From positions 5,080,501-5,144,500 of the forward strand of contig NZ_VSRN01000001.1 of NCBI RefSeq assembly GCF_008369915.1: a stretch of 64,000 nt of DNA, in the 5' to 3' direction. How positions within the stretch are numbered: the first letter of the stretch is position 1; each line of letters starts with the position of its first letter. Shown piece by piece: positions 35,652-44,991 of the stretch. The notes under the pieces were generated by a model. That model searched no databases. It was not told the DNA's origin and worked only from the letters and a program-made list of their open reading frames with translations. The translations under genes were made by a program, and so were the position numbers. The stretch is from Dyadobacter sp. UC 10. Lineage in GTDB: Bacteria > Bacteroidota > Bacteroidia > Cytophagales > Spirosomataceae.

Positions 35652-36356
35652 ATGAACATGAAAGATTATTTCAAAATCCTATGCATTTGCCTGCTCGCAA
35701 CATCTGCTTTTGCGCAAAAAAAGGTTGACAAAACGTTGCCCTACAAAAGCGGCCAGACCGTGAACCTTGGGCTGAAATTTGCCGATAGCATCACCGTGCG
35801 TTACTGGGACAAACCGGATGCGCTTGTAAAAATGGATATTACCATCAACGGTGGCCGGCTGAACGATGCGCTGACCATCGAAACCAGCCAAACTTCTGAG
35901 GAAGTGAAGCTCAGCACCGACTTTGATCAGGAAATCTTAAAACAGAGTTTAAAGTCGGATTGCCCTGAGTCGAAAAGTGGCAACTGGACAGACAAGGATG
36001 GGGTAACACGCTATCTGTGCAAAACAATTAACTACCAGGTCTTTTTGCCAAAGAACGCGAGGCTCAAACTGGAAACGATCGACGGTAATATTGACATCGA
36101 AGGAGCGAATTCAGCGGTTTCAGCAAAAACGATCAGCGGTTACGTTGATATGAACTGGTCGGGAACAAATGGGGCAAATGTGGCGATGAAGACCATTACC
36201 GGCGAGGTGTATTCTGATCTGAACATTGACTTCAAAAACAAGCATGAAAAAAGCCCCATTGTCGGATACCTTCTTGAAGGTACAATCCGAGGCGGCGGCC
36301 CGGATGTAAGACTAGAATCGATCAGCAATAATGTGTATTTGAGGCAAAAAAAGTAA
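35652..36356 (+). CDS. second secreted DUF4097-like protein
   Basis: 234 residues with a signal peptide (AFAQK). The same strand-turn pattern occurs (LETIDGNIDIEGANSAVSA, KTISGYVDMNW, KTITGEVYSDL) and the end ESISNNVYLRQKK mirrors the TISSNIYIRKQK end of the preceding protein, so the two are paralogs. It starts 8 bp after that gene and is followed by a strong terminator. Confidence 0.75.
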   Translation: MNMKDYFKILCICLLATSAFAQKKVDKTLPYKSGQTVNLGLKFADSITVRYWDKPDALVKMDITINGGRLNDALTIETSQTSEEVKLSTDFDQEILKQSLKSDCPESKSGNWTDKDGVTRYLCKTINYQVFLPKNARLKLETIDGNIDIEGANSAVSAKTISGYVDMNWSGTNGANVAMKTITGEVYSDLNIDFKNKHEKSPIVGYLLEGTIRGGGPDVRLESISNNVYLRQKK

Positions 36357-36373
36357 GCTGTTATTGGCCATGA

Positions 36374-36419
36374 AAAAAGCGGTGCCGCACGGATGATGTT
36401 CCGGGCGGCACCGCTTTTT
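36374..36419 (+). terminator. terminator of the sigma/DUF4097 operon
   Basis: AAAAAGCGGTGCCGC (36374-36388) pairs perfectly with GCGGCACCGCTTTTT (36405-36419). Confidence 0.85.
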
Positions 36420-36871
36420 CTTGTTGTTACCCCGAAAACAATCTTTAAATTGTCCATTTCATAAATATTAATAAAATCACCCGATTAGATTATTACTCTT
36501 ATTTTTGCTTCCGACTACTTCAATTTCAAACTGAACCTTTTCCTGTGCGGGAGTGAAATGTTTTAAATTGGCGAGTAGAAATAATCCTATAAATATCTTC
36601 CTATATGTTAGGGCCGCAGCAGCCCGTTAATCGGTAGTTGGTGACAGACAGCGACTTGTAGTAGAAGTTGAGGGCGCCGTAAAAGGATTTGACGATTAGA
36701 GATTTCTGCCCCATGAACAGCCTGCTTAACCCTTGAATTTGCCATTGTTACCACAAAAAGCAGAACTGAATAAAATGAATAAATTATACTTGCAACCAGT
36801 TGGATAGTCAGAATGCCAGCTTTCGTATTGGAAAAATTCTTTTTGTCAGTTAACCCCAATAACAGATCAGC
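36420..36871. other. AT-rich intergenic stretch
   Basis: No convincing gene is seen in these 450 bp. A TATTTTTG box near 36498 and a TATACTTG box near 36787 could be promoter elements; the latter is well placed for the small gene at 36872. A minus-strand open frame here lacks support. Confidence 0.4.
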
Positions 36872-37084
36872 ATGAAAACACAAAGTAAGTACTTGGACGA
36901 GATTAACAGGCTCCTTGCGGATTATCTTTTAGAAATTGAAAAGTCCGACCTTAAACCCTTGTCTGCACAGGTGTACCAGGTACAATCCAAAAATTTTGTA
37001 AGATGGATAAATGGGGAGTTCACACCAGGAGAGGTGAAAAAGTCTAAAAGACTACTGAAAGAAAATCCCGGCGCAAACAGCTAG
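36872..37084 (+). CDS. small conserved-looking protein, unknown function
   Basis: 70 residues, no signal. Predicted helical N-terminus (YLDEINRLLADYLLEIEKSD) followed by a basic segment (KNFVRWINGEF, KKSKRLLKEN). The sequence has the balanced composition of a real protein and a good ATG, but no family is recognised. It stands alone. Confidence 0.5.
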   Translation: MKTQSKYLDEINRLLADYLLEIEKSDLKPLSAQVYQVQSKNFVRWINGEFTPGEVKKSKRLLKENPGANS

Positions 37085-37485
37085 GGTTCGCCTGCCGCTT
37101 CCTGGCTTCTTTCAAAAGTTCAATACCGGCGCTTACGATTTTTGCGCAACAATGCTGCTCTCGTTCCTCTTTCTTCTTCTGTACCGCGCAGTTATTACAA
37201 CAAAACACCTTCACAGCATGTACCGGAAGGTGTAAGATATACTCAACGTTTATAACATATTTCGATACGGCCCCGGATCGGACGAACATCGTTTGAAGGA
37301 CTTCCGATTCTGAACCTGAAACATGTTACAATTATACAACGGCAAACACACATTCAATGTAGATAGCTGTTTTTTCAGTTGTAGCAATTTCGCTACGTTT
37401 CATATTGCTTTTTTGGGTAGATTTGGAAGGGCACTTGTCGTATATACATGACGGTAATGAGGCCTGATTACCTAATTTGCCGCAC
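37085..37485. other. intergenic stretch before the sensor kinase
   Basis: 400 bp without a convincing gene. A short hairpin, CACCTTC with GGAAGGTG, lies near 37206-37232. A cysteine-rich minus-strand open frame (37044-37289) is possible but unsupported. Confidence 0.35.
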
Positions 37486-38808
37486 ATGAATTTAGCATTT
37501 CTGGAATGGCCTGTCCGCAAGCAGCTCGCAATTGAAACAAATACACTTCATCGGCTGCGAATTAAAGTGTTGGCTTATGTGCTCCACCTCAGGATCGTTT
37601 CCACGGGAATGTTGCTTGCCTTCTACCTGTCCCGTGACTACACACCGCAGACATTCAGAGTAGGTGCGCTCCTGATCATCTCTATACTTTTTTACATCGC
37701 GCTTTCGGTGGGTTTGCAGTGGCGTAAGGCGATACACACTGCGGTTTTGATATTTATGGGGATCGTGTGGACAAATCTGTTCATACTCGACAAATCCATT
37801 GACGTGGTTACCCTTCAATATGCCGCCATACTGGTGCTGTGTGCCTTTTATGGATTGGGAAATCGCTGGGGTATTGCATATTCTCTGGTCGTTCTGACTG
37901 CATTCATCGTATTTATGCTGACCGGTCACCAGGTCGGCTCTCAGATACGGCTCGGCCCGGCTGGCTCGGATAATATCGCGGTTGGACTGCTCCTGGTTAA
38001 TGATCTGATATTTTTCATCCTCATACACTATTGTTTTTTCAGTGCTTTCAATGAAACGATCAGGACTTTGGATGCGCGTACGATGGAATTGACGGAGAAC
38101 CTGAATTTGCAAGAGAAACTGCAGCAAAAGCAGCATGAGGAACTTGTTCATCAAAAGCATTTGCTGGCCAGTATTTCTCATGACATTAAAAGTCCTCTGC
38201 GATTTTTAATGATTACGACCGGCCGGCTCGCCACGAGCCATCCCGATTTGCCAACTGTGCGGGCGATCAGCCAATCGAGTTACAGGCTGTATAATTTTAT
38301 GAAGAACCTGCTTGAATACACCGAATTCAGATATAAGAATACCGGTATTACCTTTACCTATCTGGATGTCAGTGAGTTGGTTGCTCAGACGTTTGAGATT
38401 TTTTCCGCACAGGCCGTCGCAAACTCTAATACCCTGGTCAACGAAGTTGCACCGGGCGTTATCGTGAAGAGTAATGTGCAGCTGGTAGGAATCGTGTTGC
38501 ATAACCTGATCGATAACGCCAACAAGGTAACTTCCGGAGGCAATATCATCGTGAAGTTCGAAGACTACCGCAATGAATTGCATATCTTAGTTTGCGATGA
38601 CGGCCAGGGAATGAGCCCGGAAATCATGAACTGGATCAATAGCCCGGCCAAAGTCCCGGGGCCGGACGACAACCCGCAGAGCTTCGGAATGGGCTTGCTG
38701 ATTGTAAAGGAAATCAGTGAACTACTAAGGGCTAAACTACATGCAGTTCCTTTCGAACCCAGAGGAACGGCGATTCATATTATTTTTTCGAAAAATAATC
38801 CATTGTAG
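37486..38808 (+). CDS. membrane sensor histidine kinase
   Basis: 440 residues from the ATG at 37486. About six membrane helices fill residues 25-195, then a coiled coil (TMELTENLNLQEKLQQ), the HisKA motif LLASISHDIKSPLRF (His near 231) and a HATPase domain with N-box HNLIDNANKV, G1 DDGQGM and GMGLLIVKEI. There is no periplasmic sensing domain, so the membrane part is the likely sensor. The LuxR-type regulator encoded 70 bp later is the probable partner. Confidence 0.88.
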   Translation: MNLAFLEWPVRKQLAIETNTLHRLRIKVLAYVLHLRIVSTGMLLAFYLSRDYTPQTFRVGALLIISILFYIALSVGLQWRKAIHTAVLIFMGIVWTNLFILDKSIDVVTLQYAAILVLCAFYGLGNRWGIAYSLVVLTAFIVFMLTGHQVGSQIRLGPAGSDNIAVGLLLVNDLIFFILIHYCFFSAFNETIRTLDARTMELTENLNLQEKLQQKQHEELVHQKHLLASISHDIKSPLRFLMITTGRLATSHPDLPTVRAISQSSYRLYNFMKNLLEYTEFRYKNTGITFTYLDVSELVAQTFEIFSAQAVANSNTLVNEVAPGVIVKSNVQLVGIVLHNLIDNANKVTSGGNIIVKFEDYRNELHILVCDDGQGMSPEIMNWINSPAKVPGPDDNPQSFGMGLLIVKEISELLRAKLHAVPFEPRGTAIHIIFSKNNPL

Positions 38809-38877
38809 TTAATTCTCTACATCTATAATTCGGGGCAATCCATTAACTTTAAGACTGGTAACATTTAATCAAGTTTG

Positions 38878-39525
38878 ATGAAAACAGTTTTACTAGTTGA
38901 GGATCATTCAATTGTCAGAATGGGCGTGCGGATGCTGATTGAAGATTTTGTTCCGACTGTGACTATTGTGGAGGCAGGTACCTTTAATGAAACACTGAAA
39001 CATTTGCAGACCAGATTTTTCGATCTCGTTATTTTAGATATTAAAATTCCGGGAGGCGAGGGGTTGAATATGATCGGTAAGATCAAGGCTGTTCAACCAA
39101 AGGTAAAAATATTGGTATATTCTTCGCAGGATGAGGAATTGTATGCATTGCATTACTTCAAGGCAGGCGCAAGCGGCTATTTGCCAAAGGATTCTTCCAA
39201 TGACGAACTTGAAAAGGCCATAACGTCCGTACTAAATGGAGGGACGTATATCAGCAATGTAATTCAACACCAGCTGGTTAGTAACAGCTTACTGGAAAAG
39301 GACCGCAAGCAAAGCCCGATCGAAACATTGTCCAACAGGGAACTTGAAATAATGGATATGCTCCTGATCGGTAAATGGACAAAAGACATTGCAATTGATC
39401 TGAATATCAAAGAGAGTACGGTAAGTACTTATAAAGCAAGGATTTTTGATAAACTGGAAGTAACCAATATTCTCGAATTATTTAAAAAAGTAGAAATCTA
39501 TAAAAAGCAACTAATGCCTCGATGA
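38878..39525 (+). CDS. LuxR/NarL-family response regulator
   Basis: 215 residues from the ATG at 38878 (MKTVLLVEDHS). Receiver domain with acidic pair ED near residue 8, phosphoacceptor Asp in LVILDIKIPGGEG (near 55) and Lys in YLPKDSS (near 105), then a LuxR helix-turn-helix (LSNRELEIMDMLLIGKWTKD, IKESTVSTYKARIFDKLEV). Its stop overlaps the start of a 43-residue membrane protein (ATGA). Confidence 0.9.
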   Translation: MKTVLLVEDHSIVRMGVRMLIEDFVPTVTIVEAGTFNETLKHLQTRFFDLVILDIKIPGGEGLNMIGKIKAVQPKVKILVYSSQDEELYALHYFKAGASGYLPKDSSNDELEKAITSVLNGGTYISNVIQHQLVSNSLLEKDRKQSPIETLSNRELEIMDMLLIGKWTKDIAIDLNIKESTVSTYKARIFDKLEVTNILELFKKVEIYKKQLMPR

Positions 39526-39653
39526 GAACCGCAGTAACCCAAGCAAGCGCAAAGGACGTTTCCTTTATTGGTGCAGTCATTTTCACTGTCATCGCCGGAT
39601 CGATCCTTTGGACCTCTATCATTTACAGTATCCATTACATTGTCAGCAGGTAA
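39522..39653 (+). CDS. 43-residue single-pass membrane protein
   Basis: The ATG at 39522 overlaps the regulator's TGA (ATGA). The protein starts MRTAVTQASAKDVSF and has one hydrophobic helix (about residues 16-40, IGAVIFTVIAGSILWTSIIY), ending in HYIVSR and TAA at 39651. Translational coupling to a response regulator suggests a role in the same signalling unit, for example as a kinase modulator; this is inference. Confidence 0.6.
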   Translation: MRTAVTQASAKDVSFIGAVIFTVIAGSILWTSIIYSIHYIVSR

Positions 39654-39669
39654 ATAGAGTTGGCAAAAC

Positions 39670-39694
39670 CCGCGGCCGTCCCTCACGGCCGCGG
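39670..39694 (+). terminator. GC-rich hairpin after the kinase/regulator operon
   Basis: CCGCGGCCGT pairs perfectly with ACGGCCGCGG around a 5-nt loop. No T-run follows, so it may terminate poorly or stabilise the transcript end. Confidence 0.5.
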
Positions 39695-39825
39695 CAGTGT
39701 TAAAGAAAGTTAAAGCGTATATGATTGCCAGGCCGGTTAACTTTTTTTAAGAATCCGGCCGACAGCTTCCCCGAAGGCTTTGAATAGTTTTGAATCGTCT
39801 GATTTCGATCCAAAACCTTTTCATT

Positions 39826-42798
39826 ATGACTTCTTTCCGAAAGCTCAACATTTTTACCAGCTGGGGCGTCTTCGCACTCGCGCTGGGCACCTACTTATTG
39901 ACCATGGAGCGCACAGCCAGTTTCTGGGATTGTGGCGAATTCATAGCCTGTGCTTTCAAACTGCAGGTCCCGCACCCCCCTGGCGCCCCTTTTTTTCTGC
40001 TCGTTGGGCGGCTTTTCTCCCTGTTAGCATTGGGTGACCTGACCAGGGTGGCATACTGGGTTAATATGGTCGCTGTGCTGAGCAGTGCATTTACCATCTT
40101 TTTTCTCTTCAAAACCATTGTTCTGCTGGCCGTAAAACTGGTCGGAAAGAAGGAAAATGAGCTGGGTACTTTTGAAACGATACTAGTCCTCGGTTCAGGC
40201 GTTACCGGCGCCCTTGCATACGCCTGGTCCGACTCTTTCTGGTTTTCGGCGGTGGAGGCGGAGGTTTACGGATTATCCTCTTTTTTTACTGCCATCGTAA
40301 TCTGGTCGGTATTTAAATGGGAAAGGACGGAAGACCCGGCTGCTGAGAACCGCTGGATGATTCTCACCGCTTACCTGATCGGATTGTCGATTGGCGTCCA
40401 TTTACTCAACCTGGTCGCAATCCCTGCGCTGGCGCTGATTTACTACTTCAAAAAATATCCTAAACCCGGCCTGCTCGGCGGGACAATTGCTTTTTTAACA
40501 GGACTGGTTATTCTTGGAGTTATCAATGCGGGCATTATCCCAGGTCTGCCGGAGCTGGCCGGGAAATTCGAGATTTTCTTTGTCAATACACTGGGTACGC
40601 CATACAATACCGGCATTGTGTTTTTTGTGTTGCTATTTATCGGAACACTTGCCTGTGGTATCCGTTACTCGCAGAAAGCCGAAAAGGTGCTGCTCAATAC
40701 TGCGCTGCTTTCTCTGGCATTCGTGCTGGTCGGCTATTCATCCTATATACTGGTACTGGTACGTTCGGGATACAATCCGCCTATTAATGAAAATGATCCG
40801 AGCAATGTATTGCGGTTTGTATCTTATTTAAAGCGGGAGCAATATGAAAGCAGGCCGTTGCTGTATGGGCCTTCGTTCGTATCCAATCCCGTCAGTCAGA
40901 AAAGGGGCGAGCCGGTTTATACCAAAAAAGACGGCAAATATGTGGTTACCGACTATCGGCCGGTTTATGAATATGAGCCTGGAAGTAAAATGCTGCTGCC
41001 CAGGATGTATAGTTCTCTGCCGGGGCACCCTGCTCTTTATCAGCAAATGACCGGACTTGCGGAAGGGCAGAAGCCGACTTTGAGGCACAATCTTTCCTAC
41101 CTGTTTTCGCATCAGCTCGGGCATATGTACTGGCGGTATTTTCTGTGGAATTTCGTTGGCCGGGAAAGCGACCGGGAAGGTGCAGGGACATTACTTCCCT
41201 GGAAAGCATCTTCTTATCCGAAATCCATCCTATCAAACCGGGCGCACAACAACTTCCTGATGCTTCCTTTTTTGCTGGGAATTGCCGGGCTTGTTTATAT
41301 GTACTATCGCGGTCGCAGGGATTTGCTCGTACTTGGTTTTTTGTTTGCATTAACCGGTGTCGCGCTGGTTGTTTACCTTAATTCACCACCGTCCGAACCC
41401 AGGGAAAGAGATTATATATATGTAGGCTCATTCTATATTTTTTGTATGTGGATCGGTGTCGGGGTGCTGGCTGTTGCGGGGATGCTTGCGCAAATGATTA
41501 AAAATAGTGTAACAAGGGCCGGACTCGCCGTAGCTGCAAGTTTATCGGTGCCGGTGATTCTCGTCAGTGAAGGCTGGGATAATCATGACCGGAGCAACCG
41601 TTACCATTCTGTCGATTTTGCCCGAAACCTCCTTAACTCATGCGCGCCGAATGCCATTCTTTTCACAGGTGGGGATAATGATACTTTTCCGCTTTGGTAT
41701 GTTCAGGAAGTGGAGGGTTTCAGAACGGATGTCAGGGTTTGTGTTCAGACTTTCCTTGGCAGTGACTGGTACATCAATCAGCTCAAACGAAAAATGAACA
41801 AATCGGACGCTCTGCCGCTTTCACTCGATACCAACGCGTACGCCAAAGGAAAGAACGAGTACATCCCATTCTATGAAATACCCGCCGTGAAAAACGGTAT
41901 CAATCTAAAAGAGTACCTTGAATTGATCCAGCAGGAAAATAAGGCAATCCAGGTTCCGCTCACCAGCGGCGATATGGCTTCTATTCTCCCTTCTTCCAAT
42001 CTCTTTCTACCTGTCGACGCCGCGCAGGTCCGGGCAATGAACATCGTCAAAAAGGAGCTGGTACCATTGTTAAGCGACTTGATGAGCTGGAAAATTGGTA
42101 ATAAGGATCTGCTTAAAGGTGACTTGGTCATGCTCGATATTATTGCCAGCAACAATTGGAAGAGACCCGTTTACTTCTCTTCTACAATGGGCTCTTCCCA
42201 CAATTTGGGATTACAGGAGTATCTGCAGCTGGAAGGTTACGCCTACCGCCTGCTGCCCGTGCGAGTTCCGGGCGCGGAGGACGGTTACGTAAACTCGGAT
42301 ATGATGTATGACAATCTAATGCATAAAACTTTCTGGCGGGAGATGGATAACCCGAAAGTGTATTACGACGATACCTATCGCGGCTCACCGGTGATTACCG
42401 CACGACTTTCTTTTCTGAGACTTGCCCAGCAGCTCATTGCAGAAAAACGTGTGGACAAAGCGCGACAGGTGATCGACAAAGGCATGTCGGTAATGCCGGA
42501 TGATACCATCCCGTTCGACCAGGTTTCTGTTGGCTTTGTCGGGGCTTTGTTCGATGTAGGGGAGAATAAGAAAGCATTGGATTCCGCGCGGATAATGGCC
42601 AGGCGGTCGGATGACAATCTTACCTGGCTGAGGGAAAACAGTGATCAGCGCAGCCGGGATGTGAATGTTGATCTTTTTATCCTGCAAACGATCGTCCGGG
42701 AATGCAGGCGTGCTCGCCAGGAACCGGAGGCGACCAAGTACGAAGAAATGTTTAAAAAGCACCTGATAGCATTTAATATGTATAGTCAGGAGGATTGA
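39826..42798 (+). CDS. DUF2723 (PMT-like) multi-spanning membrane protein
   Basis: 990 residues from the ATG at 39826 (MTSFRKLNIF); an upstream TTG in frame is less likely. The conserved WDCGEFIACAFKLQVPHPPGAP segment near residue 37 is the DUF2723 signature. About eleven helices lie before residue 580, then a soluble domain with FTGGDNDTFPLWYVQE and TPR-like C-terminus. DUF2723 resembles protein O-mannosyltransferases, so it may transfer sugar from a lipid donor to secreted proteins; this is not proven. It is monocistronic, with a terminator directly after. Confidence 0.85.
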   Translation: MTSFRKLNIFTSWGVFALALGTYLLTMERTASFWDCGEFIACAFKLQVPHPPGAPFFLLVGRLFSLLALGDLTRVAYWVNMVAVLSSAFTIFFLFKTIVLLAVKLVGKKENELGTFETILVLGSGVTGALAYAWSDSFWFSAVEAEVYGLSSFFTAIVIWSVFKWERTEDPAAENRWMILTAYLIGLSIGVHLLNLVAIPALALIYYFKKYPKPGLLGGTIAFLTGLVILGVINAGIIPGLPELAGKFEIFFVNTLGTPYNTGIVFFVLLFIGTLACGIRYSQKAEKVLLNTALLSLAFVLVGYSSYILVLVRSGYNPPINENDPSNVLRFVSYLKREQYESRPLLYGPSFVSNPVSQKRGEPVYTKKDGKYVVTDYRPVYEYEPGSKMLLPRMYSSLPGHPALYQQMTGLAEGQKPTLRHNLSYLFSHQLGHMYWRYFLWNFVGRESDREGAGTLLPWKASSYPKSILSNRAHNNFLMLPFLLGIAGLVYMYYRGRRDLLVLGFLFALTGVALVVYLNSPPSEPRERDYIYVGSFYIFCMWIGVGVLAVAGMLAQMIKNSVTRAGLAVAASLSVPVILVSEGWDNHDRSNRYHSVDFARNLLNSCAPNAILFTGGDNDTFPLWYVQEVEGFRTDVRVCVQTFLGSDWYINQLKRKMNKSDALPLSLDTNAYAKGKNEYIPFYEIPAVKNGINLKEYLELIQQENKAIQVPLTSGDMASILPSSNLFLPVDAAQVRAMNIVKKELVPLLSDLMSWKIGNKDLLKGDLVMLDIIASNNWKRPVYFSSTMGSSHNLGLQEYLQLEGYAYRLLPVRVPGAEDGYVNSDMMYDNLMHKTFWREMDNPKVYYDDTYRGSPVITARLSFLRLAQQLIAEKRVDKARQVIDKGMSVMPDDTIPFDQVSVGFVGALFDVGENKKALDSARIMARRSDDNLTWLRENSDQRSRDVNVDLFILQTIVRECRRARQEPEATKYEEMFKKHLIAFNMYSQED

Positions 42799-42817
42799 TC
42801 GGGCAAGGTTTTATTCA

Positions 42818-42864
42818 TAGCTGGCATAGCAGGACGGTTGTCCTGTCTTTGCCAGCTATTTTTT
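42818..42864 (+). terminator. terminator whose T-run touches the next start codon
   Basis: TAGCTGGCA (42818-42826) pairs with TGCCAGCTA (42850-42858), with an inner AGGAC/GTCCT helix, followed by TTTTTT (42859-42864). The ATG of the next gene is at 42865. Confidence 0.8.
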
Positions 42865-43047
42865 ATGGAAGAGAAAAAACTGCCGGAAGACGGCGCGCAG
42901 ATCAGGTTCAGACGGGTGGATGAAGAAGAATGGCGTGAAGGAGAGTTCGACCAGCAAAACCGGCTTTTTATCGAAATTTACAGCCCGGAGCTTGTTACTC
43001 ACAATAGCTCGGATATCGAAGAATGGATACATCGGGATATTGGATAA
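42865..43047 (+). CDS. 60-residue acidic protein, unknown function
   Basis: ATG at 42865 (MEEKKLPEDGAQIRFRRVDE). Very acidic, with a likely beta-hairpin fold (REGEFDQQNRLFIEIYSP). It ends 72 bp before the GH13 start and could be its leader gene. The start codon follows a terminator with no spacer, so it is expressed either by read-through or by an unseen promoter. No family recognised. Confidence 0.55.
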   Translation: MEEKKLPEDGAQIRFRRVDEEEWREGEFDQQNRLFIEIYSPELVTHNSSDIEEWIHRDIG

Positions 43048-43119
43048 TCAGTATATTCATGTGTGAAAAGTGGCTGCATGGCACTGCTTTTTTATGCTCT
43101 GGGGAAAACGATAAAAATA

Positions 43120-44748
43120 ATGATCGAAGACCTTTGGTACAAAAATGCAGTAATATATAGTCTGGACCTGGAAACTTTCATGGACGGGAACAACGACGGC
43201 ACGGGGGATTTCGAAGGGCTATGCAATAAACTGGATTATTTACATGCACTGGGGCTGGACACGATTTGGCTGGCGCCTTTTCAGCCAACTCCCAATCGGG
43301 ATAATGGCTACGATATCAGCGACTTTTATGGAGTGGACCCGCGTCACGGATCGAGTGGCGACTTTGTCGATTTTATTCATAAGGCCCGGAAACTTGGTAT
43401 TAAGGTAATCATCGACCTGGTTGTTAATCATACCTCGGATCAGCACCGCTGGTTTCAGGAAGCCCGTTCCTCCAAAGACAATCCCAAACGTGACTGGTAT
43501 GTCTGGTCAGAAAAAAAGCCGAAGGATTGGAACAAGGGTATGGTTTTTCCAGGGGTGCAGAAGGCGACCTGGACACTGGACAAGAAAGCCAAAGCTTACT
43601 ATTTTCATCGGTTCTACGAATTTCAACCTGACTTAAATACTGACAACCCGCGCGTGAGGGCCGAGATTGCCAGAATCATGGGATATTGGCTTGAACTGGG
43701 AATTGCAGGTTTTCGGGTGGACGCGGTCCCCTTTATTCTGGAATCGCCTGGCCCGGGCGTGACAAAGCCACCTATGCATTTCGAATATCTGAAAGATATG
43801 CGCAAGTTTTTACAATGGCGACGGGGCGATGCGGTGCTGCTGGGCGAAGCGAATGTAGTGCCGGAAGAAAGTAAGCAATATTTCGGGGAAGCAGGCGACG
43901 GTATTCACCTGATGTTCAACTTTTTTGTTAACCAATATACATTTTACGCACTTGCAACCGGCGACACGAGGCCGTTAATCAAAGCGCTGGAAGCGACCCG
44001 GGGTATTCCGAAAACGAGTCAGTGGGCGCATTTTCTGCGAAATCACGATGAGTTGGACCTGGGCCGGCTTTCGGAAGAAGAAAGGAAAACAGTCTTTGAA
44101 AGGTTCGGGCCTGAGAAAGATATGCAATTATATCACCGGGGGATCCGAAGAAGGTTATCCCCCATGCTGGGCAACCGGCAACAGACGGAGCTGGCATATA
44201 GCCTGATGTTTTCCTTACCAGGAACACCTGTAATCCGTTACGGCGATGAGATAGGAATGGGAGAAGACCTGTCACTTAAGGAACGCGAGGCTGTACGTAC
44301 CCCGATGCAATGGTCCGGTGAGAAGAACGGAGGTTTTTCCAGTGCCGAACAACTCGTTAATCCGGTGGTTTCGGACGGATACTATGCTTACGAGCACACC
44401 AATGTGGAAAATCAACGCCGCGATCCCAATTCGCTTCTTAACTGGATGACCACCCTGATCAGGCTGCGTAAAGAATGCCCGGAAATCGGTTATGGCGATT
44501 GGGAGATAATGGACACAGGATATACTGAAATTCTGGGGATGAAATATATGTGGCGCAATAAGATCCTGCTGCTTTGGCATAATTTCAAAGAAACATCCCT
44601 TGAACTGGTAGTGCCCGAGAAGCAGGCGGGGGCGGGGAGACTTATTGACCTTTGCAATAACATTGAAAGCCAGCTGGATGATCGCGGCAGGCATACTATC
44701 ACGCTGGAAGCATATGGTTACCGGTGGTTTAGGGCATATACGGAATAA
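43120..44748 (+). CDS. GH13 alpha-amylase-family enzyme, trehalose-synthase-like
   Basis: 542 residues from the ATG at 43120 (MIEDLWYKNAVIYSLDLETF). The four GH13 regions are visible: DLVVNHTS, GFRVDAVPF (nucleophile Asp), LLGEANV (acid/base Glu) and FLRNHDEL. The start, WYKNAVIYSLDLETFMDGN, and the phrase RTPMQWS resemble trehalose synthase (maltose to trehalose) and related GH13_16 enzymes, but a few residues in the active-site loops differ, so another alpha-glucan activity is possible. Cytoplasmic. No trehalose partner genes (maltokinase) are adjacent. Confidence 0.82.
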   Translation: MIEDLWYKNAVIYSLDLETFMDGNNDGTGDFEGLCNKLDYLHALGLDTIWLAPFQPTPNRDNGYDISDFYGVDPRHGSSGDFVDFIHKARKLGIKVIIDLVVNHTSDQHRWFQEARSSKDNPKRDWYVWSEKKPKDWNKGMVFPGVQKATWTLDKKAKAYYFHRFYEFQPDLNTDNPRVRAEIARIMGYWLELGIAGFRVDAVPFILESPGPGVTKPPMHFEYLKDMRKFLQWRRGDAVLLGEANVVPEESKQYFGEAGDGIHLMFNFFVNQYTFYALATGDTRPLIKALEATRGIPKTSQWAHFLRNHDELDLGRLSEEERKTVFERFGPEKDMQLYHRGIRRRLSPMLGNRQQTELAYSLMFSLPGTPVIRYGDEIGMGEDLSLKEREAVRTPMQWSGEKNGGFSSAEQLVNPVVSDGYYAYEHTNVENQRRDPNSLLNWMTTLIRLRKECPEIGYGDWEIMDTGYTEILGMKYMWRNKILLLWHNFKETSLELVVPEKQAGAGRLIDLCNNIESQLDDRGRHTITLEAYGYRWFRAYTE

Positions 44749-44783
44749 ACACGCAGCCAAGAAAGGGATGGATTAATGATTTT

Positions 44784-44812
44784 TTTGATTGTTTATTATC
44801 AGGATATATTTG
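44784..44812 (+). promoter_or_regulatory. candidate promoter of the secreted protein gene
   Basis: TTTG (44784-44787) and TATATTTG (44805-44812) are separated by 17 bp. The -7 box is perfect, the spacing slightly short. The leader to the gene at 44992 would be about 170 nt. Confidence 0.4.
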
Positions 44813-44991
44813 TCTGACTTTTATAATCATTTCATAATCAGGTTGTAATTCGCGTCTGGCACTCATTCTTGAATATTTTGGATTTTATCGTAAAATTTAA
44901 AAATGCCTGATGGGAGGGTTGGTAACCTATTGTCAGAACTCCTATATTGCCAATGCAAGGAGTTATTCTCAACAATATTGTTCAATTACAC

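Noticed and set aside
36608..36883. Minus-strand frame of 91 codons with a hydrophobic stretch
   Set aside because: It overlaps the start of the plus-strand gene at 36872 and its C-terminal half looks random; no promoter or neighbour supports it.
37044..37289. Minus-strand cysteine-rich frame of 81 codons
   Set aside because: The CCNNC and CC pairs are curious, but the frame overlaps the end of the small plus-strand gene and has no supporting context; left as undecided intergenic DNA.
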